From positions 62,001 through 126,000 of the forward strand of contig NZ_JRJE01000006.1 of NCBI RefSeq assembly GCF_000763295.1: a DNA stretch of 64,000 nt. Direction: 5' to 3'. This stretch comes from Thalassospira australica (GTDB taxonomy: Bacteria; Pseudomonadota; Alphaproteobacteria; Rhodospirillales; Thalassospiraceae). Positions 39,322 to 50,261 of this stretch are shown piece by piece (within the stretch, counting starts at the first letter, position 1; each line of letters begins with the position of its first letter). The translations under genes were made by a program, and so were the position numbers. The notes under the pieces are model-generated. The model saw only the letters and a list, made by a program, of their open reading frames with translations. It searched no databases and was not told the DNA's origin.

Positions 39322-40215
39322 ATGGCTAGTTTGAAGGATCTGCGCTCGCGCATTGCCAGTGTCAAATCGACGAAGAAAATTACTTCGGCGATGAAGATGG
39401 TGGCAGCCTCCAAGCTCCGTCGTGCACAGGATGCAGCGGAAGCAGCCCGTCCCTATGCGGAACGCATGGGGACGATGCTGGGCCGTCTCGCAACTGCCGT
39501 CGGTAGCAATGAAGGCGCTCCGAAGCTTCTGGCCGGTACCGGTAAAGACGATGTGCATCTGCTCGTCGTCTTCACCGCAGACCGTGGCCTTTGCGGTGGT
39601 TTTAACGCATCGATCGTAAAAGCGGCCCGTCTCAAAACCAAAGCCTTGCTGGCTGAGGGCAAGACGGTCAAGCTGATCTGTGTTGGCCGCAAGGGCTCAG
39701 ATGCGCTCAAGCGTGAATTTGGTGACAATATTGTCGCCCGGTATACCGGCATCGAAGGCAAGAAGGGGATCGATTTCTCTTCTGCGACCGACGTAGCCGA
39801 CAAGGTTCTGGCGCTTTACGAAGAAGGCGAATTCGACGTCTGCACGATCTTCTACAACAAGTTCGTGTCCGCGATTTCGCAGGTGGCAACGGCTCAGCAA
39901 CTTATCCCGTTCGCGGGTGAAGAAGTTGAAGAGCAGGAAGAAGCCGAAACCGGTTCTTCTGCGGTTTATGAATATGAACCGTCTGAAGAAGCCATCTTGG
40001 CTGATTTGCTGCCGCGTAACGTTGGCGTCCAGATTTTCGGTGCAATGCTTGAAAGCAGTGCATCTGAACACGGCGCGCGTATGTCCGCGATGGATAACGC
40101 AACCCGCAATGCCGGCGACATGATCGACCGACTGAGCATCCAGTACAACCGCTCACGTCAGGCTCAGATCACCAACGAACTGATTGAAATCATTTCCGGC
40201 GCCGAGGCTTTGTAA
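39322..40215 (+). CDS. atpG: ATP synthase F1 gamma subunit
   Basis: A 297-residue central stalk subunit. The N-terminal coiled coil [34 protein letters not shown] and the C-terminal [13 protein letters not shown]-like segment (here [38 protein letters not shown]) form the rotating axle. A GAAGGAGG ribosome site precedes the ATG. An acidic insertion ([14 protein letters not shown], residues about 205-220) is typical of alphaproteobacterial gamma subunits. Confidence 0.97.
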   Translation: MASLKDLRSRIASVKSTKKITSAMKMVAASKLRRAQDAAEAARPYAERMGTMLGRLATAVGSNEGAPKLLAGTGKDDVHLLVVFTADRGLCGGFNASIVKAARLKTKALLAEGKTVKLICVGRKGSDALKREFGDNIVARYTGIEGKKGIDFSSATDVADKVLALYEEGEFDVCTIFYNKFVSAISQVATAQQLIPFAGEEVEEQEEAETGSSAVYEYEPSEEAILADLLPRNVGVQIFGAMLESSASEHGARMSAMDNATRNAGDMIDRLSIQYNRSRQAQITNELIEIISGAEAL

Positions 40216-40234
40216 GCGGGTCGCAGGAAGTTAA

Positions 40235-41686
<1,452 letters not shown>

Positions 41687-41727
41687 GGCAGCTTTGGTCC
41701 CCCTCCGGCTAAGGAGCGAGGATTGTC

Positions 41728-42132
41728 ATGACTGATACGACTGTACTGGAACTTGTTTCACCGTCTGCCCTGCTCAAATCTGAGCCGGTCGAGATGGTCG
41801 TTGTTCCGGGCACGGACGGGAATTTTGGTGTGCTGCCGAAGCATTCGCCGATGATCTCGACCATTCGTCCGGGTGTCATCGACATCTATGCAGGTGGTAA
41901 GGTTTCCGAACGTATCTTCGTTGCAGGTGGTGTCGCTGAGGTTAATCCCGAGCGTTGCACCATTCTTGCAGAAGAAGCGGTTCCGGTTGCCGATTTGAAA
42001 GCTGACGAAGCGCAGGCCCGTCTTGAAGCGGCGGAAGCCGCCCTCAAGGCTGCTGAAACTGCACACGATAAAGCCAATGCCGAGCGTTCGCTTGATATTG
42101 CCCGTGCACAGATTACAGCCCTGACCAACTAA
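41728..42132 (+). CDS. atpC: ATP synthase F1 epsilon subunit
   Basis: A 134-residue subunit with the N-terminal beta-sandwich (LELVSPSALLKSEPVEMVVVPGTDGNFGVLPKHSPMISTIRPGVI) and a C-terminal two-helix arm rich in alanine, which in bacteria can inhibit ATP hydrolysis. Last gene of the operon; a strong terminator follows after 26 nt. Confidence 0.96.
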   Translation: MTDTTVLELVSPSALLKSEPVEMVVVPGTDGNFGVLPKHSPMISTIRPGVIDIYAGGKVSERIFVAGGVAEVNPERCTILAEEAVPVADLKADEAQARLEAAEAALKAAETAHDKANAERSLDIARAQITALTN

Positions 42133-42158
42133 ACGTCGGTTTTGGAATTTTTTAAAAG

Positions 42159-42185
42159 AGGCCGCCCACGAGGGCGGCCTTTTTT
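42159..42185 (+). terminator. Rho-independent terminator of the atp operon
   Basis: A perfect 9-bp GC-rich stem (42159-42167 with 42172-42180), 4-nt loop and a run of six Ts. On the other strand it is followed by CTTTTAAAAAA, so it may also serve the convergent FtsX-type gene ending at 42243. Confidence 0.93.
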
Positions 42186-42242
42186 GTGTGCGTATTTCGT
42201 CCCGGCATATGGGGCGCAGCTCTTTCCGGCGCGGAAGTTTCT

Positions 42243-44843
42243 TTAACTGCGCCACCCTGGCCGGGTCCGTAGCGCACGGGCCTGTAATGCCCATCCGCCA
42301 CCAAAACCGACCACCAACATAATCACAATTGCAGATGCCAAAATGGGCCAGGCTACCTGTGCGATTTGTGCAGCGGTAATGGTTCCGATGGTTTGACCGG
42401 CGCCAATTGCGATCCCGGCCCCCATGATCAAGCCGATAAAGCCGCTTATCCCGATCATCATCCCTGTTTCCAGCGCCCCTGTGGTGGTGATTTGAACGGG
42501 TTGAATGCCCAATGTGCGCAGCATGGCAAGGGTGCTGCTCTGACTTTGCCGCAGGGCAATCAGGCCGCTTATGATCACCAGGCTGGCCCCGATTGTTGCC
42601 AGTACGGTCAAACCAACCAACCCGCTCAGAACTGCGTCAAACATCCCGTTCAATTTTCCCAGGACATCCGAAACGATAATTGCCGGAATGTCCGGGTATC
42701 CTTCGCGTAGCTGGTCAATGGCATTGTTGAGTGATGCTTCGTCACCCAAGCTGATCGCGCTGAGCACTCCATGATCAAAGCTTGGATCCATTGGGGACAG
42801 GACGAGCGGGAAATCAAGCCCAAGACGTGTCCAGTCGATAATGCGCAGATTGGCAACCTGCACGTCATAGGGGTGCCCGAAAATATTGAGGGTCAAACGA
42901 TCTCCAACGGCTATGCCGATGGCCTTGGCGACCCCGGCATCAAGTGACGCCAAATGTGCATTTTGGCTGTTGGGCCCCCACCAATGACCGTCTGAAATGG
43001 TACTTTGTTCCATGTCTGCGGTTGGTGCCGCAGTCCATGAAATTCCCCGGTCCCCGCGCAAGAACCAGTGATATCGTCGTGGCACATCCGCGCGCGTCAA
43101 TGGGGTGCCATTCAGATGGGTTACTCGCCCGTGGAGGAACGGCATTTGCGTAACTGCGCGAACATCTGCATTTTGTCGGGCGCGTTCCTCAAATGCCTTG
43201 GCCTCGTTTGGCGGAAGATCAAAGAAAATGATTTCAGGTGTTTGGGATGGCAGCACAGATTTCAGGTGATGACCTGCCAGGGTGCCAAACAGGATCACGG
43301 CAAACAGACAGGTCATGGCCAAACCAAACGATGCCGTGATGGTTACTGTTGGTGCCGCTGGACGCGCGATGTTGCGCAGTGCAAGCCGTAGTGTTGGCGA
43401 TGAGATGGATCTAACTGCAAGTTTGCCGGCACAAAACCGGATGATCCGGCCCAGCAGCACAAACAGCAGCAGGCAAAAGACCAGTACGCCAAGCAGTGCC
43501 AATGAAAGCCAGCCCAGATCAATCAGGAGGGTGGCAATGCCATAAAGCACGATGGCGAGAACGACTTTGACCAAGTTCTGACCACGCCGTGAAGCCCAAA
43601 GCCTTGTTTTTGGGAATGTGTCATTGCCCTGTTGATGCGGCATTTGATGACGAAACAGGTGGCTCGGGGGCGTCAAACAGGCCGTACTGATCGGACCAAT
43701 GGCAACCAGTGTGACGAACCCGTAAACAAAGCTGACGATCAAAGGTGCACTGGTGAAATCAGACCTTATGTCAAAGCCAAGCTGATCGCGAAGATAGGGG
43801 AAAACAAACTGCCCGGTGACGGTGGTCAAGAGTATCGCAACAAATACTGCGACACTGGTGATAAGGCCAATCTGCCAGATAAGGCTTGTGGCAATTTGGT
43901 GTGGGCGGGCACCAAGGCCCCGCATGATGGCAAAGCGCCTACGCCGGGCAGATAAATCAGCAATCAGCGCATTGTGGATTGCCGACATGGCAATGGCAAA
44001 GATTGCCAGTCCGATCAGACTGACGAAGGCAGATGCAAAATCGCCAATCCGCTCCATACCCGGAACGCCGTCTGCGGCATTCACGATCCGCCAACCACTG
44101 TCAGGAAATTTGTCTTCAATATTGGCGATGATCTGTTCGTGCGATCTATCTTTGCCTGCCGGCACTTTCAGGCGGGCATACCAATAGACTTGCTTGCCCG
44201 GTGCTAAAAGGGGGTTCTCGCGATAGCCATCAAGTCCAACGATGACCCGCGGCCCCAGCGAGAACAATCTGAACTTGCGTTCTGGTTCTGTGGTAATGAC
44301 AGCACGGATTTGATGGGGACGGCCGCCAAGCAATATCAGATCACCAATCGCGAATTTGCCATGTTCAAGCAGTTCGGGGCCAACCACTGCACCGGGCAGG
44401 TCATTTTCGGGCATCAGCGCATCTTCAAGCGTGATGTCTGGTGTCAGTGATATTTCCCCATACAGCGGATATGTCTGATCAATTGCTTTTAGCTCGGACA
44501 AAACAGGGGGGGTGTCGCGTGCAGAGCCGACCATAACCCGTTGTTCGAGAGTTAGGCTTACGGTTCCCTGTGTTTTAAGGAAGGCGATTTCGGCCGATGT
44601 CGGTGCGCGATGAAAAAGGCGTAATGAAATATCCCCGCCAATGGTTTGTTGTGCCGATTGGCGCATGCCATCGCGCACCGATTGCGTCAGGCTGACCGTG
44701 AGCAGCAAAATCGTTGCTGCAAACACAAGTGTGGCAAACAGCGCGCTCATACCAACGCCGGGCCTGCGCAGTTCACGCAATGCGATCGTCAGACTGGCGG
44801 GGAATATGGAATATCTGGCAAGCAGTGATGTCGGGCGGGACAC
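42243..44843 (-). CDS. FtsX-like ABC transporter permease (YbbP family)
   Basis: An 866-residue permease with a first transmembrane helix near the N-terminus (MSALFATLVFAATILLLTVSL), a large extracytoplasmic domain, about ten helices in total and two FtsX-type repeats (around residues 260-400 and 735-850). The architecture matches YbbP/LolC-like permeases that work with a YbbA-type ATPase. No ATPase gene is adjacent. Translation starts at a GTG, 21 nt after the response regulator stop, so the two probably share a transcript. YbbAP-type transporters are implicated in export of lipids or hydrophobic compounds; the substrate is unknown here. Confidence 0.85.
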   Translation of the reverse strand: MSRPTSLLARYSIFPASLTIALRELRRPGVGMSALFATLVFAATILLLTVSLTQSVRDGMRQSAQQTIGGDISLRLFHRAPTSAEIAFLKTQGTVSLTLEQRVMVGSARDTPPVLSELKAIDQTYPLYGEISLTPDITLEDALMPENDLPGAVVGPELLEHGKFAIGDLILLGGRPHQIRAVITTEPERKFRLFSLGPRVIVGLDGYRENPLLAPGKQVYWYARLKVPAGKDRSHEQIIANIEDKFPDSGWRIVNAADGVPGMERIGDFASAFVSLIGLAIFAIAMSAIHNALIADLSARRRRFAIMRGLGARPHQIATSLIWQIGLITSVAVFVAILLTTVTGQFVFPYLRDQLGFDIRSDFTSAPLIVSFVYGFVTLVAIGPISTACLTPPSHLFRHQMPHQQGNDTFPKTRLWASRRGQNLVKVVLAIVLYGIATLLIDLGWLSLALLGVLVFCLLLFVLLGRIIRFCAGKLAVRSISSPTLRLALRNIARPAAPTVTITASFGLAMTCLFAVILFGTLAGHHLKSVLPSQTPEIIFFDLPPNEAKAFEERARQNADVRAVTQMPFLHGRVTHLNGTPLTRADVPRRYHWFLRGDRGISWTAAPTADMEQSTISDGHWWGPNSQNAHLASLDAGVAKAIGIAVGDRLTLNIFGHPYDVQVANLRIIDWTRLGLDFPLVLSPMDPSFDHGVLSAISLGDEASLNNAIDQLREGYPDIPAIIVSDVLGKLNGMFDAVLSGLVGLTVLATIGASLVIISGLIALRQSQSSTLAMLRTLGIQPVQITTTGALETGMMIGISGFIGLIMGAGIAIGAGQTIGTITAAQIAQVAWPILASAIVIMLVVGFGGGWALQARALRTRPGWRS

Positions 44844-44864
44844 GGCAGTCTCGCTGGAAGGGGG

Positions 44865-45311
44865 TTATGGCGTCGGGGTCAACGCCAGCCCCAGCCAGAA
44901 AGCTTCGATCATTTTCATCAGTTCGATGAATTCTGTCACATCCACCGGTTTGCGCAAATAACAGTTTGCCCCGGCGGCATAACACAGATCAACATCATGT
45001 TCGGCACCCGATGTGGTCAGGACGATCACAGGGATGGATGCACAACTGGGATCATTGCGGATGTCGCGCAGCATTTCGCGGCCATCTTTACGGGGCATGT
45101 TAAGATCAAGAAGAATCAGGCGCGGGCGTGGTGAATTGCGATATGGCCCGTCTTGTTGCAAGAACTGCAGGGCAGTGATCGCGTCTTTGACGTGATGGAG
45201 TTCGACCGGTCGCTTGAATTCCCGTAATGCTTCACGCACAAGTCTTGCGTCACCTGGGTTGTCTTCAATCAACAAAAGGTTGTTGGTTGCGCCACTCGTT
45301 TGATCCGGCAT
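44865..45311 (-). CDS. Stand-alone response regulator (Rcp1-like receiver)
   Basis: A 148-residue protein consisting of one receiver domain: acidic pair in LLIEDNPGDARLVREAL, phospho-acceptor aspartate in LILLDLNMPRKDGREML, then VLTTSG (Thr/Ser) and YLRKPVD (Lys). The DLNMPRKDG wording is typical of Rcp1/CheY-like regulators of phytochrome-type kinases. No output domain and no kinase nearby, so it signals by protein contact. It precedes the FtsX-type permease gene by 21 nt. The 314-nt upstream spacer contains striking palindromes. Confidence 0.9.
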   Translation of the reverse strand: MPDQTSGATNNLLLIEDNPGDARLVREALREFKRPVELHHVKDAITALQFLQQDGPYRNSPRPRLILLDLNMPRKDGREMLRDIRNDPSCASIPVIVLTTSGAEHDVDLCYAAGANCYLRKPVDVTEFIELMKMIEAFWLGLALTPTP

Positions 45312-45625
45312 TGTAATCCGCTACCCTTACGGATGGCTTCCGTCTAACCCAAGCCATACCCGAATTTTTATTCTAAAATCGTGTTAATCCACTGACTACA
45401 AAGAGAAATATGGTCCCACCCCCAACAATTTCTCTTTGTGAAATGACATATAAAATATGTCTTAAGTATCCTTAAGTCTTAATTTCATACCTCAGCAAGA
45501 AAATCAATTCAACAAGACATCAGTACAGTTGTAGATACTATCTGTCTGTATGGTATGTGGTGGCTCTAAAGTTGGAGAAAAAGGGGGAAAGGCGAGGAAA
45601 GTTTTGCAGGCCGTTTGCGTCAGTA
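45312..45625. promoter_or_regulatory. 314-nt AT-rich spacer with palindromes upstream of the response regulator
   Basis: Between ccmI (ending at 45626, transcribed away) and the response regulator start. It contains a perfect 12-bp inverted repeat (45398-45409 with 45428-45439), a 7-bp palindrome (45445-45451 with 45455-45461) and two CTTAAG hexamers 10 bp apart (45461 and 45471). Clearly AT-richer than its surroundings. Probably the promoter/operator of the regulator-permease pair. Confidence 0.55.
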
Positions 45626-46921
45626 TTAATCCAGCGCAATGCCAATTTCAGAAGCCAAGGATGCGAATCGCGCAACAAGGTCGGGTTGCTCGGCAAATAC
45701 TTTTTTTGCTGTTTGATATGCCAAGCGTGCGTCTTCTTCCTGCCCCAAAACCATATAGGCCTGCATCAAACGTGCCCATCCATCCGGGTTGTCTGGGGCG
45801 GCTTCCAGGCGTTCGGCCAAACCGTTGACCATCGACATGACCATTTCCTGACGCTGTTCGGGCGTCATTTCCTGGGCCGCGGCGATATCTTCCTGGCTTG
45901 GGCCACGTGTTGTCACGCTTTCATCAATATCAAGACGGCCCTCGATATCAATCCCTTGGGCAAGGGCGGCTTCACTGATGCGCGAAACCACCATAGGCAG
46001 CCAACCCGCATCGCCCGGTGCACTGTTGGCCAGCGCGATCCAGCGGTCAATGGCGGCGGCAACATTGCCATCCTGCGCCTCACCCAGTCCAAGGTAGTAT
46101 TGGATGCGCGGGTCCGTGCTTTCGGTTTTTTCTGCTTCTCGCAAAACCCCGCGGGAGATGGCGTTGATTTGCCCATTGTTGGCACGCACAAGACTTTCGG
46201 CATACATGGCAAGGTAATCGCCATCGCGTCCGGACCGCTTAACCGCCTCAAGAAACGCCGTCTGGGCTTCTTGTGGGCGTCCCAACGTCATCAAGCTGGC
46301 GCCAAGCAGTTCCCACGCCCTGAGGTCATCAGGGTCCTCCAGAAGCTTTTGCGACAGGTCACTTACTGCGCGCTCCATGATCGCCTGACGATCCTGATTG
46401 GCCGTTTGGGCTTGCCGCATCGCATTGATTTCATCTGTGCGGCTGGCGATCGGACGATCGGGCAGGGTCGGATTGCCAAGATCAAGATACAACCCAATCC
46501 CGCCTGCAATTAACACCCCCGTAATGGCGGCAGCGATCGCCCGAACAGGTTTGGTGGTGGAGGATTGCCCAGCTGCGTCATTGTTTTGTTGCTGTTTGAC
46601 CCGCTGATCAGCTGCAAGAATACGTCGCTGTACTTCGATCCGGGCAGCGGTTGCTTGTTCGGCGTTCAGAACCCCGCGTTCGATATCACGGTCAATTTCG
46701 GAAAGCTGGTCACGATATACCGCAAGATCGCGTGATATTTCGCTCTCTTCGCTGCCGCTGTTGTCCGAGATGTCGGTGGATATGTCCGTATCCGGTTTTG
46801 CTGCATCCCCGGTGTCGGCATGCTGATCGGTTCGCGTAAGGCGCGGGGGGCGCATGATCGGCCACAGAATGAACCCGACCAAAAGCAGGGTCATCGCGCC
46901 AAGAACAATCCAGATGGTCAT
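45626..46921 (-). CDS. ccmI: Cytochrome c maturation protein CcmI
   Basis: A 431-residue bitopic membrane protein acting as apocytochrome c chaperone in System I maturation. It starts with a transmembrane helix (MTIWIVLGAMTLLLVGFILWPI), a variable acidic region, then SEISRDLAVYRDQLSEIDRDIERGVLNAEQATAARIEVQRRIL, which is the CcmI leucine-zipper-like loop. A second helix (AIAAAITGVLIAGGIGLYL) is followed by TPR repeats to the end. It is 21 nt downstream of ccmF; no ccmE, ccmG or ccmH is adjacent. Confidence 0.92.
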   Translation of the reverse strand: MTIWIVLGAMTLLLVGFILWPIMRPPRLTRTDQHADTGDAAKPDTDISTDISDNSGSEESEISRDLAVYRDQLSEIDRDIERGVLNAEQATAARIEVQRRILAADQRVKQQQNNDAAGQSSTTKPVRAIAAAITGVLIAGGIGLYLDLGNPTLPDRPIASRTDEINAMRQAQTANQDRQAIMERAVSDLSQKLLEDPDDLRAWELLGASLMTLGRPQEAQTAFLEAVKRSGRDGDYLAMYAESLVRANNGQINAISRGVLREAEKTESTDPRIQYYLGLGEAQDGNVAAAIDRWIALANSAPGDAGWLPMVVSRISEAALAQGIDIEGRLDIDESVTTRGPSQEDIAAAQEMTPEQRQEMVMSMVNGLAERLEAAPDNPDGWARLMQAYMVLGQEEDARLAYQTAKKVFAEQPDLVARFASLASEIGIALD

Positions 46922-46942
46922 ACTCGTATCCTGTCCTTGGGC

Positions 46943-48925
46943 TTATTCTGCGGGAACCGCTTTGGTTGCGGCTTTGTGGGAACGGGTTGGCGCACCGATG
47001 CGATAACGCCGGTCAGAAAGTGACATCAACCCGCCAAACACCATGACAAGGCCACCAAACCACATCCAGGGGATCATTGGTTTGACGTAAAATCGTGTGA
47101 TCCACTTGCCGCCTTCATCCTGATCACCGATCACGGCATAGATATCACCGGTGAAGCTTGATTGAATGCCGGCCTCGGTCGTGGGCATGCCTTCAACCGT
47201 GTAAACGCGTTTTTCCGGTGTCAGGACGACGGTACGTTCGCCCGGCGTGGTGATGGTGACTTCGGCCTCGCGGGCGACAAAGTTCGGCCCCTGATATTCC
47301 CGAATGTCAGACAGGGTAAAGGTGTGACCGGCGATTTTTGCACTTTCGCCGACGCCCAGTGATTGCACGGCTTCTTCCGTCCAGGCCTGCGATCCCGTAA
47401 TCCCGGCAACCACAATTGCCACACCCGCATGGGCCAACATTGTTCCGTGGGCCGAGCGCGGCAAATTGCGCATTCGGCGCAGGCTGGTCGCGATTGGGGC
47501 GCGGAACAATTGAACCCGGCCCGCCCATTCAAGGATTGATCCGACAAACAGCCAGGTTGCCAGTCCCAAACCAAACAGGGCAAAGGCCGGCCCGCCAGAA
47601 AGCCAAAGGGTTACAAGCACAACCACAACCGTCACGGCCAGCGCGATCTTGAGCTTGTTAAATACACCAATCAAATCCGCACGCTTCCACGGCATCAAGG
47701 GACCAAATGCCATGGCAATGATCACAGGGGTCATGATCGGCACGAAGGTGGCATTAAAGAACGGCGCACCGACCGAAATCTTTTCGCCCGTCAGGGTTTC
47801 GAGCAAAAGCGGATACAACGTACCCAGCAAAACCATGGCAGCCGCAATCGAAAGCAGCACATTGTTAAAGACCAATGCCCCCTCGCGTGAAATCGGCTGA
47901 AACAGCCCGCCGCCCTTAAGGCTGGGCGCACGCCACGCATAAAGCGACAGGGACCCGCCGACCGTAATGCAAAGCAGCAGCAGGATGAACACACCGCGTG
48001 TCGGATCGGTGGCAAAGGCATGAACCGATGTCAGTGCGCCCGATCGCACCAGAAAAGTGCCAAGCAACGAGAATGAAAATGCCAGAATTGCCAGAAAAAT
48101 CGTCCAGCTTTTCAGCGCATCGCGCTTTTCCACCACAATGGCGGAATGCAGCAAGGCAGTTCCGGCAAGCCAGGGCATGAAGGAAGCATTTTCGACCGGG
48201 TCCCAGAACCACCAGCCGCCCCAGCCAAGCTCGTAATAGGCCCACCAGGAGCCCAGCCCGATGCCAGCGGTCAGAAACACCCAAGCCGCCAGCGTCCAAG
48301 GCCGGACCCAGCGCGCCCAAGCCGGATCAACCCGACCTTCGATCAGGGCGGCAACCGCAAAGGCAAAGGCAACCGAAAAACCGACATAGCCGAGATACAG
48401 GAACGGCGGATGAATGGCGATGCCCGGATCCTGAAGCAGCGGGTTCATGCCTTCCCCGTCAAGCGGCGGGGTCAAAACGCGCTCAAACGGGTTGGAGGTC
48501 AAAACGATGAACAGGATAAATCCAGCGCCGATCAATCCCATAACACCGAGCACGCGCGCAAGAAGGCTGGGTGGCAGGTTGCGACCAAAGGCGGCAACAG
48601 CGCCGCCAAACAGGGTCAGGATAAGGACCCAAAGCAGCATTGACCCTTCGTGATTGGCCCAGACCCCGGTGATCTTGTAGATCATCGGTTTGGATGTATG
48701 GCTGTTGGCCAGGACATTAAGTACGGAGAAATCAGACGTCACATAGGCATAAGTCAGTGCGATAAAACTTGTCGCCACAAGCGCAAAGCACGCAATTGCC
48801 AGTCTGGGCGCAACCCGCAACAGAACCGGATCGCGGCGCGATGCCGCCAGGAATGGGATCGTGGACTGAGCAACTGCCATCACAAGCGACAGTATCAGGG
48901 CGTAATGTCCGATTTCTACAATCAT
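46943..48925 (-). CDS. ccmF: Haem lyase subunit CcmF
   Basis: A 660-residue polytopic protein of the cytochrome c haem lyase. The tryptophan-rich haem-handling motif is GSWWAYYELGWGGWWFWDPVENASFMPWL; external histidine segments such as NHEGSMLLW and LLHSAIV are also seen. Length and helix number are standard. With CcmI it forms the complex attaching haem to CXXCH apocytochromes in the periplasm. The pair is on one - strand unit. Confidence 0.96.
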   Translation of the reverse strand: MIVEIGHYALILSLVMAVAQSTIPFLAASRRDPVLLRVAPRLAIACFALVATSFIALTYAYVTSDFSVLNVLANSHTSKPMIYKITGVWANHEGSMLLWVLILTLFGGAVAAFGRNLPPSLLARVLGVMGLIGAGFILFIVLTSNPFERVLTPPLDGEGMNPLLQDPGIAIHPPFLYLGYVGFSVAFAFAVAALIEGRVDPAWARWVRPWTLAAWVFLTAGIGLGSWWAYYELGWGGWWFWDPVENASFMPWLAGTALLHSAIVVEKRDALKSWTIFLAILAFSFSLLGTFLVRSGALTSVHAFATDPTRGVFILLLLCITVGGSLSLYAWRAPSLKGGGLFQPISREGALVFNNVLLSIAAAMVLLGTLYPLLLETLTGEKISVGAPFFNATFVPIMTPVIIAMAFGPLMPWKRADLIGVFNKLKIALAVTVVVVLVTLWLSGGPAFALFGLGLATWLFVGSILEWAGRVQLFRAPIATSLRRMRNLPRSAHGTMLAHAGVAIVVAGITGSQAWTEEAVQSLGVGESAKIAGHTFTLSDIREYQGPNFVAREAEVTITTPGERTVVLTPEKRVYTVEGMPTTEAGIQSSFTGDIYAVIGDQDEGGKWITRFYVKPMIPWMWFGGLVMVFGGLMSLSDRRYRIGAPTRSHKAATKAVPAE

Positions 48926-49062
48926 ATTAATGCGTCTTGTCCCTAGCAGGCCTGCGGTATTTGTTATGTGCCCGGATGCGACATATAATCCCTTTAAAAA
49001 GGCTTGGAAACCTTGCGGAATATCAAATATGCGCTATTTGCTGCACTATTGGGGACAAAAAT

Positions 49063-49152
49063 ATGGCAATAGACGTTACATATTGTCCGCAAGCAGGCTA
49101 TAAAACCGTGGTCAGGCAGCGGATTGGTAGGCCAGAGGTCAACAACGTATGA
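49063..49152 (+). other. Possible 29-codon leader ORF before the CDF gene
   Basis: An ATG at 49063 with GGGGA 8 nt upstream opens a 29-codon frame whose TGA overlaps the ATG of the cation transporter (ATGA). It could couple translation to the transporter or be coincidental; the encoded peptide resembles nothing known. Confidence 0.25.
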
Positions 49153-50168
49153 GTCAATGTCCCGTCATTGACATAGCACAGAAAGAAATGTGGGCGCGTC
49201 GTGCAACGACGGCCTCCATTTGCATTGCTGCACTCCTGATTGCGATCAAGGCAGTTGGCTGGTTCCTGACCGATTCTGTCAGTTTGCTGTCATCCATGGT
49301 CGATAGCATGCTTGATGTTGGCACTGCGGTTGTCAATTTCATGGCGGTGCGCTCCGCCTGGCGCCCTGCGGACCATGATCACCGCTTTGGTCATGGCAAG
49401 GCCGAACCGTTGGCTGGCCTGTTTCAATGCGCCTTTATGATCGGGGCTGCGGTGTTTGTTGTGGCCGAGGCCTCATCGCGTGTCTTTGAACCACAACCGC
49501 TTCGATACGCGACCGAGGGCATCTGGATGATGGCCGTTTCGATGGTCCTGACATTCGGTCTGGTGCTTTTGCAGCGCAAGGCTGCTCGTGTATCGGGGTC
49601 GGTCGCGGTAGAAGCCGATTCGCTTCAGTATACCAGTGATATCCTTGCCAATGCAGCTGTGATCCTTGCCCTTGTCTTGGGCATGGCGGGCTTTTTGTGG
49701 GCCGATCCGTTGATCGGGGTTCTGGTTGCGGTCTTCCTGGTGTTTTCCGCGATCAAGGTTGGCCGTCATTCAATCAAGGTTTTGATGGATGCCGAACTGC
49801 CCGAATCCGACAGTCAGCGGATCATTGAACTGACGATGAAGAATGCCTCGGTCATTGGCATTCACCGCCTGCGGACCCGCTCATCGGGGGTGCATCGCTT
49901 TGCCGAGATCGAATTGATCATGGATGGCGGTATGTTGATGCGTGAATCGCACACCATCTGTCATCAGGTGATGGACAGCATCCGGTCCGAATACCCCGAT
50001 CTTGATATTACGATCCATCCGGAACCCCCCGAGGACATCCATCTCGATGAGTTCAGCGGCTATACCGAGGATCCGGAATTCTGGCACACCGGGCGCGCCA
50101 AACGCGCTGGTCAGCATGACATCCCGGTCAACAGTGGTGGCGAAGTTGCGCTAACCGCCGACGCCTGA
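49149..50168 (+). CDS. Cation diffusion facilitator (FieF/CzcD-like)
   Basis: A 339-residue inner-membrane metal exporter with six helices. Helix 2 has DSVSLLSSMVDSMLDVGTAVVNFMAVRSAWRPADHDHRFGHGKAEPLAGL (metal-site aspartates and the HDHRFGHGKAEPLA signature of the Fe/Zn-CDF group). Helix 5 has EADSLQYTSDILANAAVILAL, then a cytoplasmic domain of about 120 residues with DIHLDEFSG-like end. It probably exports Zn2+, Fe2+ or Cd2+ against protons. Single gene, terminated at about 50212-50240. Confidence 0.9.
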   Translation: MSQCPVIDIAQKEMWARRATTASICIAALLIAIKAVGWFLTDSVSLLSSMVDSMLDVGTAVVNFMAVRSAWRPADHDHRFGHGKAEPLAGLFQCAFMIGAAVFVVAEASSRVFEPQPLRYATEGIWMMAVSMVLTFGLVLLQRKAARVSGSVAVEADSLQYTSDILANAAVILALVLGMAGFLWADPLIGVLVAVFLVFSAIKVGRHSIKVLMDAELPESDSQRIIELTMKNASVIGIHRLRTRSSGVHRFAEIELIMDGGMLMRESHTICHQVMDSIRSEYPDLDITIHPEPPEDIHLDEFSGYTEDPEFWHTGRAKRAGQHDIPVNSGGEVALTADA

Positions 50169-50211
50169 AGGGGCGGAACACCTGGCACTTAGATATCTTG
50201 AAGTGAAAAAT

Positions 50212-50240
50212 GGCGGACCCTTGCGGGCCCGCCTTTTCTT
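50212..50240 (+). terminator. Terminator after the CDF gene
   Basis: A 9-position stem (50212-50220 with 50225-50233, one mismatch) followed by TTTTCTTCTT. It lies between the convergent CDF and phoH genes and may serve both. Confidence 0.75.
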
Positions 50241-50261
50241 CTTGGTTTGCCGTGTCGAAAC

